DNA of 64,000 nt from JABAAE01 sp905480545 (GTDB taxonomy: Bacteria > Planctomycetota > Planctomycetia > Pirellulales > Pirellulaceae). The stretch is from NCBI GenBank assembly GCA_943788025.1, contig CALSOR010000002.1, positions 930,001 to 994,000 of the forward strand, in the 5' to 3' direction. Of this stretch, positions 45,801 to 55,211 are shown piece after piece. Below the pieces are notes generated by a model. The model saw only the letters and a list, made by a program, of their open reading frames with translations, ran no database searches and was not told where the DNA came from. The position numbers and the translations under genes were made by a program. The stretch's first letter is position 1. Each line of letters begins with the position of its first letter.

Positions 45801-48800
45801 TTCCTCGGCCTGGATTTGATGCCCCGGATGACGACATCATCTATCTCGATTTTCGGGACATCCCAACGACAACATTCTTCGAAAATACCTACGGTTCGTT
45901 TTGGGATATACATGGTCGCAGCGTGATGGGTCATGACTTCAACGGGCAGCCTCGCTTTAGCGTCACAACTCAGTTGGCAAATGAACGGCGGCAGACAGAA
46001 TACGAGCGTCGACTTGATTTATCGATGCAGTACGTTAATACGTCGTTGACTGCAAAGGACCTGCCGTTCTCATACGGCGAGATGGAACGAGTCGTTCGTG
46101 GGTTTGACAATGACTCGTCGATTCTTCCATCACGCATTACGGACTTGATGCCAAATACATTGAACTTGGTCAACAATATTCCAAATCGGGCAGCAACCTA
46201 TTTTGCCAGGTCGCAGGTAACGACCCACAGCTTTGACATTCCGGTTCCGCCATCCAGCATGCGTGATTATTACGCAGAAAAGCTTATGGATATTGGCGGC
46301 CTGAATGCTGCACAAGCTAGTCTTGTGATTGAAGATAGCTTACCCAACGGGATCTTATTGGGCTCAAAGATGGACCTCAATTTTCCATTGGGCAACGGTC
46401 GCGATGACAATGGAAATGGAGTCGTGGATGAAGCCTTTGATTGGCGACTATCGGATTTCATCAGTTCTGAAATCGGTGGCTCAAATTCCGCGCCCCTGAA
46501 TCTGGTTGATGAATCGTACGCGGGCGAATTCTACCCGGCTCCCTACAACGGGGTTCCATTCGATCACGACGGGGATGGTGTCATTGCTGATGATGACGAT
46601 TCAACCAACGGTGCGGCCCGGTTGCGAGCGGGAACATTACGTCATGATCGCGCTCGGCGATTGTACCGAATGGCTCGACTGATTTTCCAGCGAGGAATGG
46701 ATGACAATAACTTGATGATCGATGCGAGGACCGTTCCTGACATGAATGATGATGGAAACGTCGATCAAAACGATCTTGCTCAATGGTTAGCTCAATGGGC
46801 GATCAATGTGATTGATTTTTATGATTCGGATTCGATCATGACGCCTTTCGAATACGACATCAATCCATTTAACGATGACCCAGGTAATCCATCGACCACT
46901 GTCGATGGCAATCCGAAAACGGACGATGGAAATCATCGCGGATTGGTTTTCGGATGTGAACGACCAGAGTTGTTAATTACGGAAACGTTTACTTACCACG
47001 ACCGTCGTTCTGAAGATCTCGACGACGACGATGGTGACGACGAAAACACGTCAGCCGCCATGAATCCGGACGATGATTTTGATCAACGCCTTTTGCCGGT
47101 TGGTGGAATGATGCTGGAACTGTGGAATCCCAACAGCAACCAAACCCGAACGCCAAATGAACTGTACAACAACTACAACAACGATCCGAACGAAACTTAT
47201 GGCGTCGACTTGGCCCGCGTTTCCAATACGCCGGAAGATGTCAATGGATTTGATCAGCAATCGCCAGTTTGGCGAATGGTGGTCACAACTGGACCAAATG
47301 CCGATTTTGATTTAGACAAAGAGAATCTAACAAATGATGAACGCAACTCCATTGAGCGCGCGATTTACTTCGTCTCGCCCAATGTGTTTGGAAATGACCT
47401 CGCACGATTGAGGTACGGATTACCGTTTGTCCCCAATCGAAACAACACGTTTGCGCCGACAGCGGATGTCGTCAACGCAATTCATCCAATTGGGGTGCAG
47501 AGGACCGCTGTCGTTGGAACAGGGCATTTATTGAGCGCCAACGATAATACGCTCTATTTTACTCCGATGGGACGCCATGCAACTGTGGATAACACCACGG
47601 AAGCTGTTGACCTAAACCTTGTCCAAACACGCGGATTTATTCTGGATACCGCCAATCGCGAACTAACGTTACGAGAATTCGATTCAATTAATAATCGCTG
47701 GGAAACGCTGACTCGGCCAACGGAAGTTATTCCTATCGAGAATCTGAATGTATCTGAACCTGCAACTGGATATCCCCTACCAGACGAAGCGGCCGCAATT
47801 ACCGATGCGACGTACGGGAACTTTACTGAGGGGATTTATACGAATCCACGAGATACTCCACTTGATCTAAGCACGTACGCGTCTAATGGAACCCGTGATC
47901 TATTCGGATATGTTCATTTGCAACGCCTTGCAAATCCTATGGTTGGTTGGGATGCAGTAACGAACCCCTATCGAACCGTGGATTCGATGCCCGTCGATCT
48001 GCATGTCTTTAATGGTGCAGGACGAACGAATCAAGGGTTTGGTGGCGGTCAATTCACGCCCAATCGATTTGGAACACGTGAACGCGGGGAAGTTGGGACC
48101 GCGGCACAACAACGACAACGTTTGCTTTGGTCAAATCGATTGGATCGCGAAATTAACGTGGCCGATTCGGGAGTCCTTGCAACAGGTGATGACAATTATT
48201 TCAGTATGTACTTGGAAGAAGACCCTCTCGAAATCAACTCACAAATTCACGGAGAGACGTTGGGTGAAACGCTGGTTGACACCGGTTATTCGACCATCAT
48301 CAACTTTTCCTATGACTATGTTAACAACACGGTTTTTCGCGATCCTGCAACAGGAAATCAAGTACCAGTCGAATTTCCAAGTTTGACTTGGAACAATCGA
48401 CCTTACATCAGTCAGTACGAATTGATGTTGGTTCCGCGAACCAGTTCTTCGCAACTGCTAAGCGTATTTGGTATCAATACTGGTCCAAATGTTGATTATG
48501 TGACCGATGTCGCGGATCAAGATCGATTCGATCACTTGATGAATTTTTTCAGAGCGACGGATGCGGGTCAAGCTTCTGCCGATTTACACCAGTTGTTTGA
48601 TTACATTCATGTGCCGACCAAGTTTACGGACTTCAAAGACTTTAAAGACCTTCAACTGTTTGCAGATGATTCTTTGTCCTTTAAGCCTCCGTATAACTTC
48701 CTTCCGACTTTCCGCGAACCAGGCCGGATGAATCTAAATACGATTTACACGCCGGAAATTTTTAATGGCTTGAAGGGTGGAGCGGAATTGCAGGGTGGGC

Positions 48801-49375
48801 ATCATGGAGATGCAACGTGGCCGAATTTTGTTGCCTCTCGAAGGGGTGCGAATTTAACAACAGGCAGCGTTAGCAGAATATTTGATACGACGACAAACCA
48901 AAGTTATTTCGCGAACCCGTTCCGTTCAGGAGAGGGTGGTAACCTGACTGCAGCTAATCCTGTACGAAATGGAATCGACGCATCTCTAATGAGAAGTGAC
49001 GACAACACTGGGGCTGGGTTACGGAATAAAGCATCGTTTGATGCGTTTGATCCAGCAGGTGTATTTAATACTGAGACGACTACCAACACGCTTCACAACC
49101 CCGATCGGCATCCGTATCTTCGATACAAAAATCGAATCCGGCTTGGAAATCTAGCCACAACTCGCTCGAACGTTTTTTCGGTTTGGATCACCGTTGGATA
49201 CTTTGAGTTTAATGAAGAGACAGGAGAGCTTGGTGCGGAACTGGGTTCGGAATCAGGTCAGGTTGAGCGGCATCGTGCTTTCTACATGGTCGATCGTTCC
49301 ATCCCAGTTGGGTTTGAACCGGGGCAAAATCACAACGTTGACAAAGCTGTGATGCTTCGTCGAATCATCGAATAA
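45596..49375 (+). CDS. C-terminal 1259 residues of the giant GspK-like protein
   Basis: A single open frame of 3.8 kb, which shows that the body of the gene is under coding constraint or that damage is recent. Features include many Asp/Asn-rich calcium-type loops (DIDGDSNIDVYG, DHDGDGVIADDDDSTNG, DMNDDGNVDQNDLAQWLAQW), the GspK-like WAINVIDFYDSD, and GRMNLNTIYTPEIFNG near the C-terminus. Classical GspK has about 330 residues, so this is a family-specific expansion known from planctomycete pilin loci. ATG 45596 is an internal Met, with no signal peptide or prepilin site. It is followed after 15 nt by the GspJ-like gene. Confidence 0.8.
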   Translation: MFENTTLFSADGLVGSFARGQGWGPPEINLRTVVQNNEDFKSLQYGADIDGDSNIDVYGRNGRDGGSMIPRPGFDAPDDDIIYLDFRDIPTTTFFENTYGSFWDIHGRSVMGHDFNGQPRFSVTTQLANERRQTEYERRLDLSMQYVNTSLTAKDLPFSYGEMERVVRGFDNDSSILPSRITDLMPNTLNLVNNIPNRAATYFARSQVTTHSFDIPVPPSSMRDYYAEKLMDIGGLNAAQASLVIEDSLPNGILLGSKMDLNFPLGNGRDDNGNGVVDEAFDWRLSDFISSEIGGSNSAPLNLVDESYAGEFYPAPYNGVPFDHDGDGVIADDDDSTNGAARLRAGTLRHDRARRLYRMARLIFQRGMDDNNLMIDARTVPDMNDDGNVDQNDLAQWLAQWAINVIDFYDSDSIMTPFEYDINPFNDDPGNPSTTVDGNPKTDDGNHRGLVFGCERPELLITETFTYHDRRSEDLDDDDGDDENTSAAMNPDDDFDQRLLPVGGMMLELWNPNSNQTRTPNELYNNYNNDPNETYGVDLARVSNTPEDVNGFDQQSPVWRMVVTTGPNADFDLDKENLTNDERNSIERAIYFVSPNVFGNDLARLRYGLPFVPNRNNTFAPTADVVNAIHPIGVQRTAVVGTGHLLSANDNTLYFTPMGRHATVDNTTEAVDLNLVQTRGFILDTANRELTLREFDSINNRWETLTRPTEVIPIENLNVSEPATGYPLPDEAAAITDATYGNFTEGIYTNPRDTPLDLSTYASNGTRDLFGYVHLQRLANPMVGWDAVTNPYRTVDSMPVDLHVFNGAGRTNQGFGGGQFTPNRFGTRERGEVGTAAQQRQRLLWSNRLDREINVADSGVLATGDDNYFSMYLEEDPLEINSQIHGETLGETLVDTGYSTIINFSYDYVNNTVFRDPATGNQVPVEFPSLTWNNRPYISQYELMLVPRTSSSQLLSVFGINTGPNVDYVTDVADQDRFDHLMNFFRATDAGQASADLHQLFDYIHVPTKFTDFKDFKDLQLFADDSLSFKPPYNFLPTFREPGRMNLNTIYTPEIFNGLKGGAELQGGHHGDATWPNFVASRRGANLTTGSVSRIFDTTTNQSYFANPFRSGEGGNLTAANPVRNGIDASLMRSDDNTGAGLRNKASFDAFDPAGVFNTETTTNTLHNPDRHPYLRYKNRIRLGNLATTRSNVFSVWITVGYFEFNEETGELGAELGSESGQVERHRAFYMVDRSIPVGFEPGQNHNVDKAVMLRRIIE

Positions 49376-49390
49376 TTTGGAGTGAACAAC

Positions 49391-50671
49391 ATGTATAAGA
49401 TGACAAATCATTCGATGCGGCGTATCGCGTTCACGCTGATTGAGGTGTTGATCGCGGTGGTGCTGACCTTGGTTTTGCTAGGCCTGATGATCCGCGCGTT
49501 CTCGATTTCAGGAAGTGAAGTTTCCAAAGGGCGTGCAATCCTGGAGACGGCCGGGCAACTTCGTGCGACGTCCGAATTATTGCGGAAAGACTTGGCAGGA
49601 ATCACGGCGAAATTGCTAACCAATGATCTTGGTACCGTGAACGGTTATTTCGAATACATCGAAGGGATTTCACGTGACGATACCGTTCACGTTCTACGGA
49701 GTGGTGACAACGACACGTCAGGTACGTTTGGCGATATCGATGACATTCTGATGTTCACTGCGCGTAGCGAAGACATGCCTTTTCGAGGTCGGTTTCGTGG
49801 GCAAACGATTGAATCCAACTACGCCGAAATCATTTGGTGGACGGTACTGGATGACGTCAATGGAGATGGGGCGTTTAACGTTGGAGACAACTTGAGATTG
49901 TACCGCCGTGTTCTTTTGATTCGGCCCGACATCGATCCGGCAGACACTGGGGTTACGGACTTTGGCGAATTTCAACAATTCAATGATCTGTCAGTCCGAC
50001 TTGAATCCGGTGTAATCAGGTCAAATGGCTTAGCCGATTTAGCGAACCGAGCGAATCGATTTGCACGTGCGGGTACGACATTCCCACACGAACCGATTTA
50101 CGCAACGTTTCAAGGAACGGATGGTTTTGTGCTTTCCAATCCAACAGCTTTGGGAACAGCAAACAATAGCGAAGGTGAAGACATCATGTTGAAATCGATT
50201 GCAGCATTTGATGTCAAGGTTTTCGATCCCGAAGTTGAAGTGCAACAATCGGCTGACGGTAGGGTTGCAGTGTTGCCCTCTGACAACGGCTATGGAATTG
50301 ATACGACGGTGGTCGGGCATGGTGGCTATGTCGATTTGAATTATCGACAAGGCAATGGTTTGTTTACCGGTGGGCCGAGTTTTCCTGTGCCAGATGACAC
50401 CTCTTTTGTTTGGACGAATGCAACCTATTGCACGTGGTCGAATCACTATGAATCGGATGGCTTGGACTCGGATGGGGATGGCCTGATAGACGAAGGAATC
50501 AATGGCGTTGATGATGATATGGCCAACGGGCCGGATGACTTGAACGAGCGGGAAACGATGCCACCCTATCCGATTCCCCTTCGTGGAATCGAGGTCACAA
50601 TTCGGATTCTAGAGCCGACCAACAAAATTGTCCGGCAAACTTCTGTGACGGCGAACTTTGTTCCAGAGTAA
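49391..50671 (+). CDS. GspJ-like pseudopilin
   Basis: 426 residues from ATG 49391, with GGAG (49379-49382) 8 nt upstream; a GTG at 49382 is in frame. The prepilin site is RIA/FTLIEVLIAVVLTLVLLGLMIRAF, with Glu at +5 and Ala instead of Gly at -1, which prepilin peptidases tolerate in some minor pilins. GspJ-like features follow: SGSEVSKGRAILETAGQLRATSELLRKDLAGI. The C-terminal RGIEVTIRILEPTNKIVRQTSVTANFVPE is the usual GspJ ending. It is the last gene of the cluster. Confidence 0.88.
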   Translation: MYKMTNHSMRRIAFTLIEVLIAVVLTLVLLGLMIRAFSISGSEVSKGRAILETAGQLRATSELLRKDLAGITAKLLTNDLGTVNGYFEYIEGISRDDTVHVLRSGDNDTSGTFGDIDDILMFTARSEDMPFRGRFRGQTIESNYAEIIWWTVLDDVNGDGAFNVGDNLRLYRRVLLIRPDIDPADTGVTDFGEFQQFNDLSVRLESGVIRSNGLADLANRANRFARAGTTFPHEPIYATFQGTDGFVLSNPTALGTANNSEGEDIMLKSIAAFDVKVFDPEVEVQQSADGRVAVLPSDNGYGIDTTVVGHGGYVDLNYRQGNGLFTGGPSFPVPDDTSFVWTNATYCTWSNHYESDGLDSDGDGLIDEGINGVDDDMANGPDDLNERETMPPYPIPLRGIEVTIRILEPTNKIVRQTSVTANFVPE

Positions 50672-50986
50672 CGTGTGACTACGCTCGCCAGAGCGTGGAA
50701 ATCGCGATACAGCGCGTGGTTCTTTTAGTGCGCTGCCCGGCCGTAGCCAGTTGAGCCACGTTAGGGTACCAGATGTATTTCGTTTTTCATTGTGGTTGAG
50801 CTTATGTGGATGGCGGCTTTTGCGCCAGCACGCAGTCGTTCAACGCGCGGCCCGCTGGGCCCGCGGTTAAATAAAAGCGTGCATGTGACCCGATAAGGTG
50901 CACGTGAAGAAACTGGCTCGATGGTCAGCCTAACGTTCAATGCACGGCCATCCAATTGCGAACTGCGAAGCAGTGGTATGATTTAG

Positions 50987-51005
50987 CCATGGGTGAAACC
51001 CATGG
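50987..51005. repeat. REP-like palindrome with CCATGG ends
   Basis: CCATGGGT, loop GAA, ACCCATGG, preceded by TTTAG and followed 24 nt later by CGGAGTGA. A related palindrome (CCATGGAC/GTCCATGG, in opposite orientation with a TTTAGC flank and a nearby CGGAGTGA) lies at 58471-58490. Confidence 0.65.
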
Positions 51006-51148
51006 AACCAAAGATCCAATTCGAATCACGGAGTGATGGCATTTAGATCGGGTTCCCGTTTGGCTACGGTGATCCAGTTTCGAACAAACCCCCGGTGACG
51101 TGAAGATGCGCGGTGGTTGGACGATCATTGCTCCAAACTGTCACGGCC

Positions 51149-51201
51149 CAAATTGTCCAACGGCGCAAATTGTCCAACGGCGCGCAAATTGTCCAACGGC
51201 A
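51149..51201. repeat. 17-bp tandem repeat, 3 copies
   Basis: CAAATTGTCCAACGGCG at 51149 and 51166, and CAAATTGTCCAACGGCA at 51185, with 2 extra bases before the last copy. It sits directly before the bidirectional terminator. Confidence 0.9.
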
Positions 51202-51206
51202 CAACA

Positions 51207-51239
51207 AAAAAGCCCGTGGCTTTTAACCGCGAGCTTTTT
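51207..51239. terminator. bidirectional terminator
   Basis: AAAAAGC (51207-51213) pairs with GCTTTTT (51233-51239), with a second inner stem CGTGG/CCGCG. T-runs exist on both strands, so it can end the pseudopilin transcript (plus) and the hibernation factor transcript (minus). Confidence 0.8.
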
Positions 51240-51448
51240 GTCTCGTTTCAGTGGAGATTTGAAATGAGTTTGGGGTTTTAAACTTGGATTTAAATGGGTT
51301 TGAATTTACTTAAAAGTGTTGAGGTTATGAAACGGGATGTCAAAATTTGTTTAGGGTAAAACAAGGAATCGGGTGGAAAATTCTTTAATCTGAAAAAGGG
51401 TTGAAGAAGTAAGAATGCGACAAATGCATCCAGAAGACCGAGTCGGTG

Positions 51449-51787
51449 TTACAACCTCGCCAGATTGTGGCGAATATTTTTCGGACTGTTCTTTCGATCC
51501 AACAGATTCGAAATCGCATGCTTTAGCTTGTGAACCGCAACTGAAACAACGCCGTCGGGAGTATCGGCCTTTGCCGCAATCGTAATCGACTGTCCCCGAT
51601 TGGGATGAACTTGGATCCGACAGTTGCCGCAGAATGCACCCGAATCTTCTTTCTCGTCCTCGACATGGACGTCAACGCTCTCGATCAGTTGCGTAAACTT
51701 TTTGAGGGAACTGGAAACTCGCTTTTGGATTAATCCTTGAAAGGCCGGGGTGTCTTTGACATTTTTCAAATGGAGATTCACTTGCAT
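51449..51787 (-). CDS. ribosome hibernation promoting factor, short HPF/RaiA-like
   Basis: 112 residues, matching the short HPF/RaiA class. The pattern is beta-alpha-beta-beta-beta-alpha: MQVNLHLKNVKDTPAFQGLIQKRVSSSLKKFTQLIESVDVHVEDE, then ITIAAKADTPDGVVSVAVHKLKHAISNLLDR, which resembles the S30AE domain end where basic residues face rRNA. It would bind idle 30S subunits in stationary phase. Two cysteines (CGNC) in the middle are not typical. Family assignment rests on motif reading only. Confidence 0.72.
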   Translation of the reverse strand: MQVNLHLKNVKDTPAFQGLIQKRVSSSLKKFTQLIESVDVHVEDEKEDSGAFCGNCRIQVHPNRGQSITIAAKADTPDGVVSVAVHKLKHAISNLLDRKNSPKNIRHNLARL

Positions 51788-52679
51788 CGGTAATGCTCCT
51801 GCTTAATAAATTCGTGGACCAGTTCTAAATATTCATTCGGTTTTTGAGAGGGTGGCTTGTGAAAAATCTCCTGAGGAATGTGGATTAAAAGTGACTTTAC
51901 TTCCCCGTAGACAGTTGTTTGGGGACTTATTGTCTCTTAACGTCACATCTTTATTGTACAATTCTTACGAACTGTCGACAAACTTAATTTTCAAAATCAC
52001 GCAAATTGCACCAAAATCTGCCAGCAAGTCGATGGTGAGCGAAAGTCTGCGTATTGGCTAAGAAATTCCAGTAACGCGTGGCAACATTTGGTAACAATGT
52101 ATTGTTTTCCATTAAGCCTATCTCACGATCGTTAGCGGCGTCGAAACGCACTGCAAATGATATCGCGATATTCGCATGCCTCAATTTGAGACGGATTTGA
52201 CGCCAGATCGCGGAGTTATTGAAGAAAATTCTTGGCCTGACATGCGAATGAATCCTTGGAAAGATTTGCTTTTTCTTTGGGCGAAAGCGGACACTCTGTC
52301 AGATGATGTATTTTTAAAGCACTGGACGGATCGGCGTCGTCAGTTAGTCAGACGTTGTACAGATTAGATTTCCGTTTTCAAGATTGAATCGCCGGTTGAT
52401 TCTAAAAATGGATGATGATTTAAGTGAGTCGCAGCGCGTCAATTCGTGTTTTTTCCCGACACATTCGTCGCTATCGGGTCGCGAAGGAAAGATTTAAGTG
52501 GCGGATCGATGCAGTTCGATTCACAAACCCGAAATACCATAGCGTTGTGTGAGCAATTCATTAATCGTTTTCTGCGACCTGTATTTAAGGTCATCGCATG
52601 CTTTACTAGATGAGAACGGGTTAACACGATGGTTATAGCTGGTCGCGACAGTGCCTCGCAGCAAATGTAATTCTCTTAA
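51788..52679. other. gene-poor stretch
   Basis: About 890 bp with one doubtful small frame (52176-52367) and no clear terminators, repeats or RNA folds. Base composition is A/T-rich in 51880-52100. Confidence 0.4.
52176..52367 (+). CDS. doubtful 63-residue open reading frame
   Basis: ATG 52176 without a visible ribosome-binding site. The peptide (MPQFETDLTPDRGVIEENSWPDMRM...) has protein-like composition with Trp, Asp and Arg and no membrane segment. I recognise nothing in it. It might be a small protein, a remnant or chance. Confidence 0.22.
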   Translation: MPQFETDLTPDRGVIEENSWPDMRMNPWKDLLFLWAKADTLSDDVFLKHWTDRRRQLVRRCTD

Positions 52680-53414
52680 TTGGAAATCAAAATTACTCAA
52701 TCAGAACTTCCCAGGCTGGAACAGCAACGAGCGCCTAGTCGATTGAAGACGCGTTCTGCGATTTATCTGTTTGTGGCACTGATCGTCCAGGTCCTTTTTT
52801 GGTACTTTGCGGTGCCGGCACCGCGGCTTGCAATCGAAGAGCCGTCTGTTTCGTACGCTCGAAATGAATGCGTTTTAGCGGTCGGTTTGCTTTTGATCAT
52901 TCCCTTTATCGCCATCGCAATTTGTCGGGATCGATTTGACAGGTTTCCATTGGGTTTTGGCGACTATCGTTACGGACTGATTTCCGTTTTGGCGGTTAGT
53001 CCCGTGTTTGCTTTTTCCATTATCGTTAGTCCCATCGATGAATCGATGCAAGCGTTCTATCCGATTCCTGGAGATGAGGTTGGTCAATCTGTTGGGCGAT
53101 ACATGGGTTGGGCGATTTGGTATCTGCTGTTTTACATTGCGTTCGAATTCTTCTATCGCGGGTTTTTGTTATTCGGCACCGACGATTTGGATTGGTTGAC
53201 GTGCTTTATGATCCACATCACCTGTTGCACATTGATTCATGTTGGAAAGCCCTTTATCGAAACTCTTGCGTCAATCCCCGCCACGATCATTTTCGCGTGG
53301 ATCACCTATAAAACCCGCAGCATCTGGTATGGTGTTGCGATTCACTTTGTCGTTGGCATCACCAATGACCTCAACATACTTTGGCAAAAGGGTAAGTTGG
53401 ACTGGTTTGGTTGA
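52680..53414 (+). CDS. CPBP-family intramembrane metalloprotease
   Basis: 244 residues from TTG 52680, directly after an in-frame stop; no ATG precedes the first helix. Several membrane segments are visible: AIYLFVALIVQVLFWYFAV, CVLAVGLLLIIPFIAIAIC, LISVLAVSPVFAFSIIV, WAIWYLLFYIAFEFFYRGFLLFG, TLASIPATIIFAWITY. The CPBP signature FEFFYRGFLLFG keeps one Glu and the Arg of motif EExxxR. The histidine motifs are MIHITCCTLIHVGKP and VAIHFVVGITND. Members process prenylated peptides or bacteriocin-related substrates, but the job of this one is unknown. Confidence 0.8.
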   Translation: MEIKITQSELPRLEQQRAPSRLKTRSAIYLFVALIVQVLFWYFAVPAPRLAIEEPSVSYARNECVLAVGLLLIIPFIAIAICRDRFDRFPLGFGDYRYGLISVLAVSPVFAFSIIVSPIDESMQAFYPIPGDEVGQSVGRYMGWAIWYLLFYIAFEFFYRGFLLFGTDDLDWLTCFMIHITCCTLIHVGKPFIETLASIPATIIFAWITYKTRSIWYGVAIHFVVGITNDLNILWQKGKLDWFG

Positions 53415-53478
53415 TTTGTTGCTGCGACACATTCTCGCATTATGAAACTCTTACGGAGTCATTGGCGAAACCCATTGA

Positions 53479-53655
53479 GTGCAGCGTGAACTCTTAGGCG
53501 TGCTTTTTAAATTTAATTTCGAAAATCCGCGGGACGGGGCAGAGGCAGAGGCAGAGGCGGAGGGCTCTCAGCTATTGTTGGAATTGGGCAGCTTCGACTG
53601 GTTGCCGCCGGAAACGCTTGCCCAACATCAAATGAATGTCGAGATTGGTCATTGA
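53479..53655 (+). CDS. doubtful 58-residue frame with Ala-Glu repeat
   Basis: GTG 53479 directly follows an in-frame TGA. The peptide starts VQRELLGVLFKFNFENPRDG, continues with four Ala-Glu pairs encoded by a 6-bp repeat (53539-53562) and ends LGSFDWLPPETLAQHQMNVEIGH. The composition is protein-like and the repeat is in frame, but there is no ribosome-binding site or known family. It may be a decayed gene. Nothing else is visible in 53415-53827. Confidence 0.2.
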   Translation: MQRELLGVLFKFNFENPRDGAEAEAEAEGSQLLLELGSFDWLPPETLAQHQMNVEIGH

Positions 53656-53827
53656 ACCCGAGGGGACGCAAATCGAAAAAGCAAAATTACCACTTTCGTC
53701 GTAGCGGATGGCTGTTCATTTTGGCGTGTTGTGGTTTATGGTCCTTTATTTCAAAATGTTAAGCATTGCTGAATCATGGAAGAGCGTTCATTCCATAGGT
53801 TCATTCCTAACTGCCGTATGATTCTTC

Positions 53828-55021
53828 TTGCTGGATTCAGAATTGCCTGACGCGAAACCGACCCCACCATCAAAACGATCGTCGCCGATGTGGCAATTGA
53901 TTTTGACTCGATTGCGAGAATTTTATCGCGAGCCAGCTGCTGTATTTTGGGTTTACTGCTTTCCGCTTTTGATGACATTTACGCTGGGTTTAGCGTTTCG
54001 TGCTGAGCCAATGGTGACGTATTTGGTGACCGTCGTTGAATCGGAAAAATCCGCGGCTATCAAAAAGCAATTGACAGATGATGAGGCGAAACGTTTCCAA
54101 AAAACCGAGGTTTTGGATTATGACAAAGCTCGCATATTGCTGCGAACGGGTAAGACCGAACTGGTTATCATTCCGGATGATATCGTGCTCTCAAGATCAG
54201 AGAAACAAATTGGCGAGGAAGTCGACGTCGCGACTGGTGATGTTAGCGAGTCAGGCGTAGGAAATAATACGTCAGAGCAATCAAAACCGACGGTAACGTA
54301 TTGGTACGATCCGCGAAATCAGAAAAGTGATTTAGCTCGAAAGGCCGTTGACGACTACTTGCAAAGAGAAGCTGGTCGCGACGATGTGTTTCTTGCTTCG
54401 AATAAGATCATGGACGAACCGGGCGGACGCTACATTGATTTCTTGATACCTGGTTTGATCTGCATGAATCTGATGGGGAGCGGCTTGTGGGGTGTCGGAT
54501 TTGCGATTGTGGACATGCGAATCCGAGGATTGTTAAAACGGTTTATCGCGACGCCCATGAAGCGGCGCGATTTTATGCTGGCGGCGATGGTCAGCCGTTT
54601 GTTCTTTTTGATTCCTGAGCTCTTCTTGTTGGTCCTTTTTGCGCGATACTTTTTTGACGTGCAGGTTTATGGCAATGTGTTTCTGGTTTTCGGTTTGATT
54701 CTGTTAGGTTCATTTCAGTTTGCGGGGATCGGACTGATGGTTGCTTCGCGTGCGAAAACGATTGAAACGGTTTCCGGGTTGATGAATTTGGTGATGCTTC
54801 CCAATTGGATTTTCGCAGGAATCTTTTTTAGCTCGTCGAATTTCCCGAGCGTGCTGCAGTGGTTTGTCCAAGCCCTTCCGCTAACGCCTCTGGTCGATGC
54901 ACTTCGAGCTGTCATGCTGGAGGGCAGTGGCGCGATGGACATTTTGCCGCAGCTGACGGCGATATTGTTGTGGACGTTTTTTAGCTTTTTGATCGCATTG
55001 AAAGCATTTCGTTGGAATTAG
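53828..55021 (+). CDS. ABC-2 type transporter permease
   Basis: 397 residues from TTG 53828, close after an in-frame TGA; ATG 53888 (MWQLILTRLREFYREPAAV) is the alternative. Helix 1 is VFWVYCFPLLMTFTLGLAF, then an extracytoplasmic domain of about 150 residues, then five helices in the C-terminal half (e.g. LFFLIPELFLLVLFARYFF, VFLVFGLILLGSFQFAGIG, LTAILLWTFFSFLIALKAF). The fold is the ABC2_membrane type of drug- or polysaccharide-export systems. No ATP-binding subunit gene lies next to it, so the partner is elsewhere. The substrate is unknown. Confidence 0.85.
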   Translation: MLDSELPDAKPTPPSKRSSPMWQLILTRLREFYREPAAVFWVYCFPLLMTFTLGLAFRAEPMVTYLVTVVESEKSAAIKKQLTDDEAKRFQKTEVLDYDKARILLRTGKTELVIIPDDIVLSRSEKQIGEEVDVATGDVSESGVGNNTSEQSKPTVTYWYDPRNQKSDLARKAVDDYLQREAGRDDVFLASNKIMDEPGGRYIDFLIPGLICMNLMGSGLWGVGFAIVDMRIRGLLKRFIATPMKRRDFMLAAMVSRLFFLIPELFLLVLFARYFFDVQVYGNVFLVFGLILLGSFQFAGIGLMVASRAKTIETVSGLMNLVMLPNWIFAGIFFSSSNFPSVLQWFVQALPLTPLVDALRAVMLEGSGAMDILPQLTAILLWTFFSFLIALKAFRWN

Positions 55022-55211
55022 GTTGCCGACCCAAAAATAGTGGTTTATTCCAATTTCCTGCAGAGCGGCAATACGAGAGGAGATCAAATAATTAAGTTGC
55101 ATTTGCCTGAACGCATACAGGCGATTGATGGTTGCCTGAGGCGAGCAGAATCAACCGTCTTTGATTTCAATCGCGTCTTTACATGCTGTCGAATTTGATT
55201 GTGATTCGCCG

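Larger units (their letters stand above)
44337..49375 (+). pseudogene. giant GspK-like minor pseudopilin gene, disrupted by clustered indels
   Basis: Three plus-strand frames join into one protein of about 1680 residues. The N-terminus has a prepilin site without Glu at +5 (RRG/ITLLFVVSMIVMFMLLGTTFLV), as in GspK. Frame changes needed, all single bases: a deletion near 44910-44930 (restores SLQNSTFIVNGPAFQGKG), one near 45000-45022, one near 45040 (restores HNALISEGDSAD), one near 45065 (restores LNDFLTDYVRGVG), an insertion near 45158 (DYQNMWLSAQV) and a deletion near 45570 (TIAYQDPATMFENTTLF). Downstream, 3.8 kb is open. The last part has GspK-like phrases QWAINVIDFYDSDS and REPGRMNLNTIYTPE. 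Either low-quality assembly or true inactivation of the first third would explain it. Confidence 0.7.
50672..51448. other. repeat-rich gene-free region
   Basis: About 780 bp between the pseudopilin cluster and the hibernation factor gene. It is more GC-rich than its surroundings near 50840-50870, where GGCCC/GGGCC pairing occurs. It holds a REP-like palindrome, a 17-bp repeat and a bidirectional terminator, listed separately. Minus-strand frames of 63-64 codons here overlap the palindromes and are unlikely to be genes. Confidence 0.6.

Noticed and set aside
51010..51030. TTCGAATC, resembling a tRNA T-loop
   Set aside because: No acceptor, anticodon or D stems can be drawn around it.
50761..51128. 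Two minus-strand frames of 63-64 residues
   Set aside because: They overlap REP-like palindromic DNA and look like repeat-derived frames, not genes.
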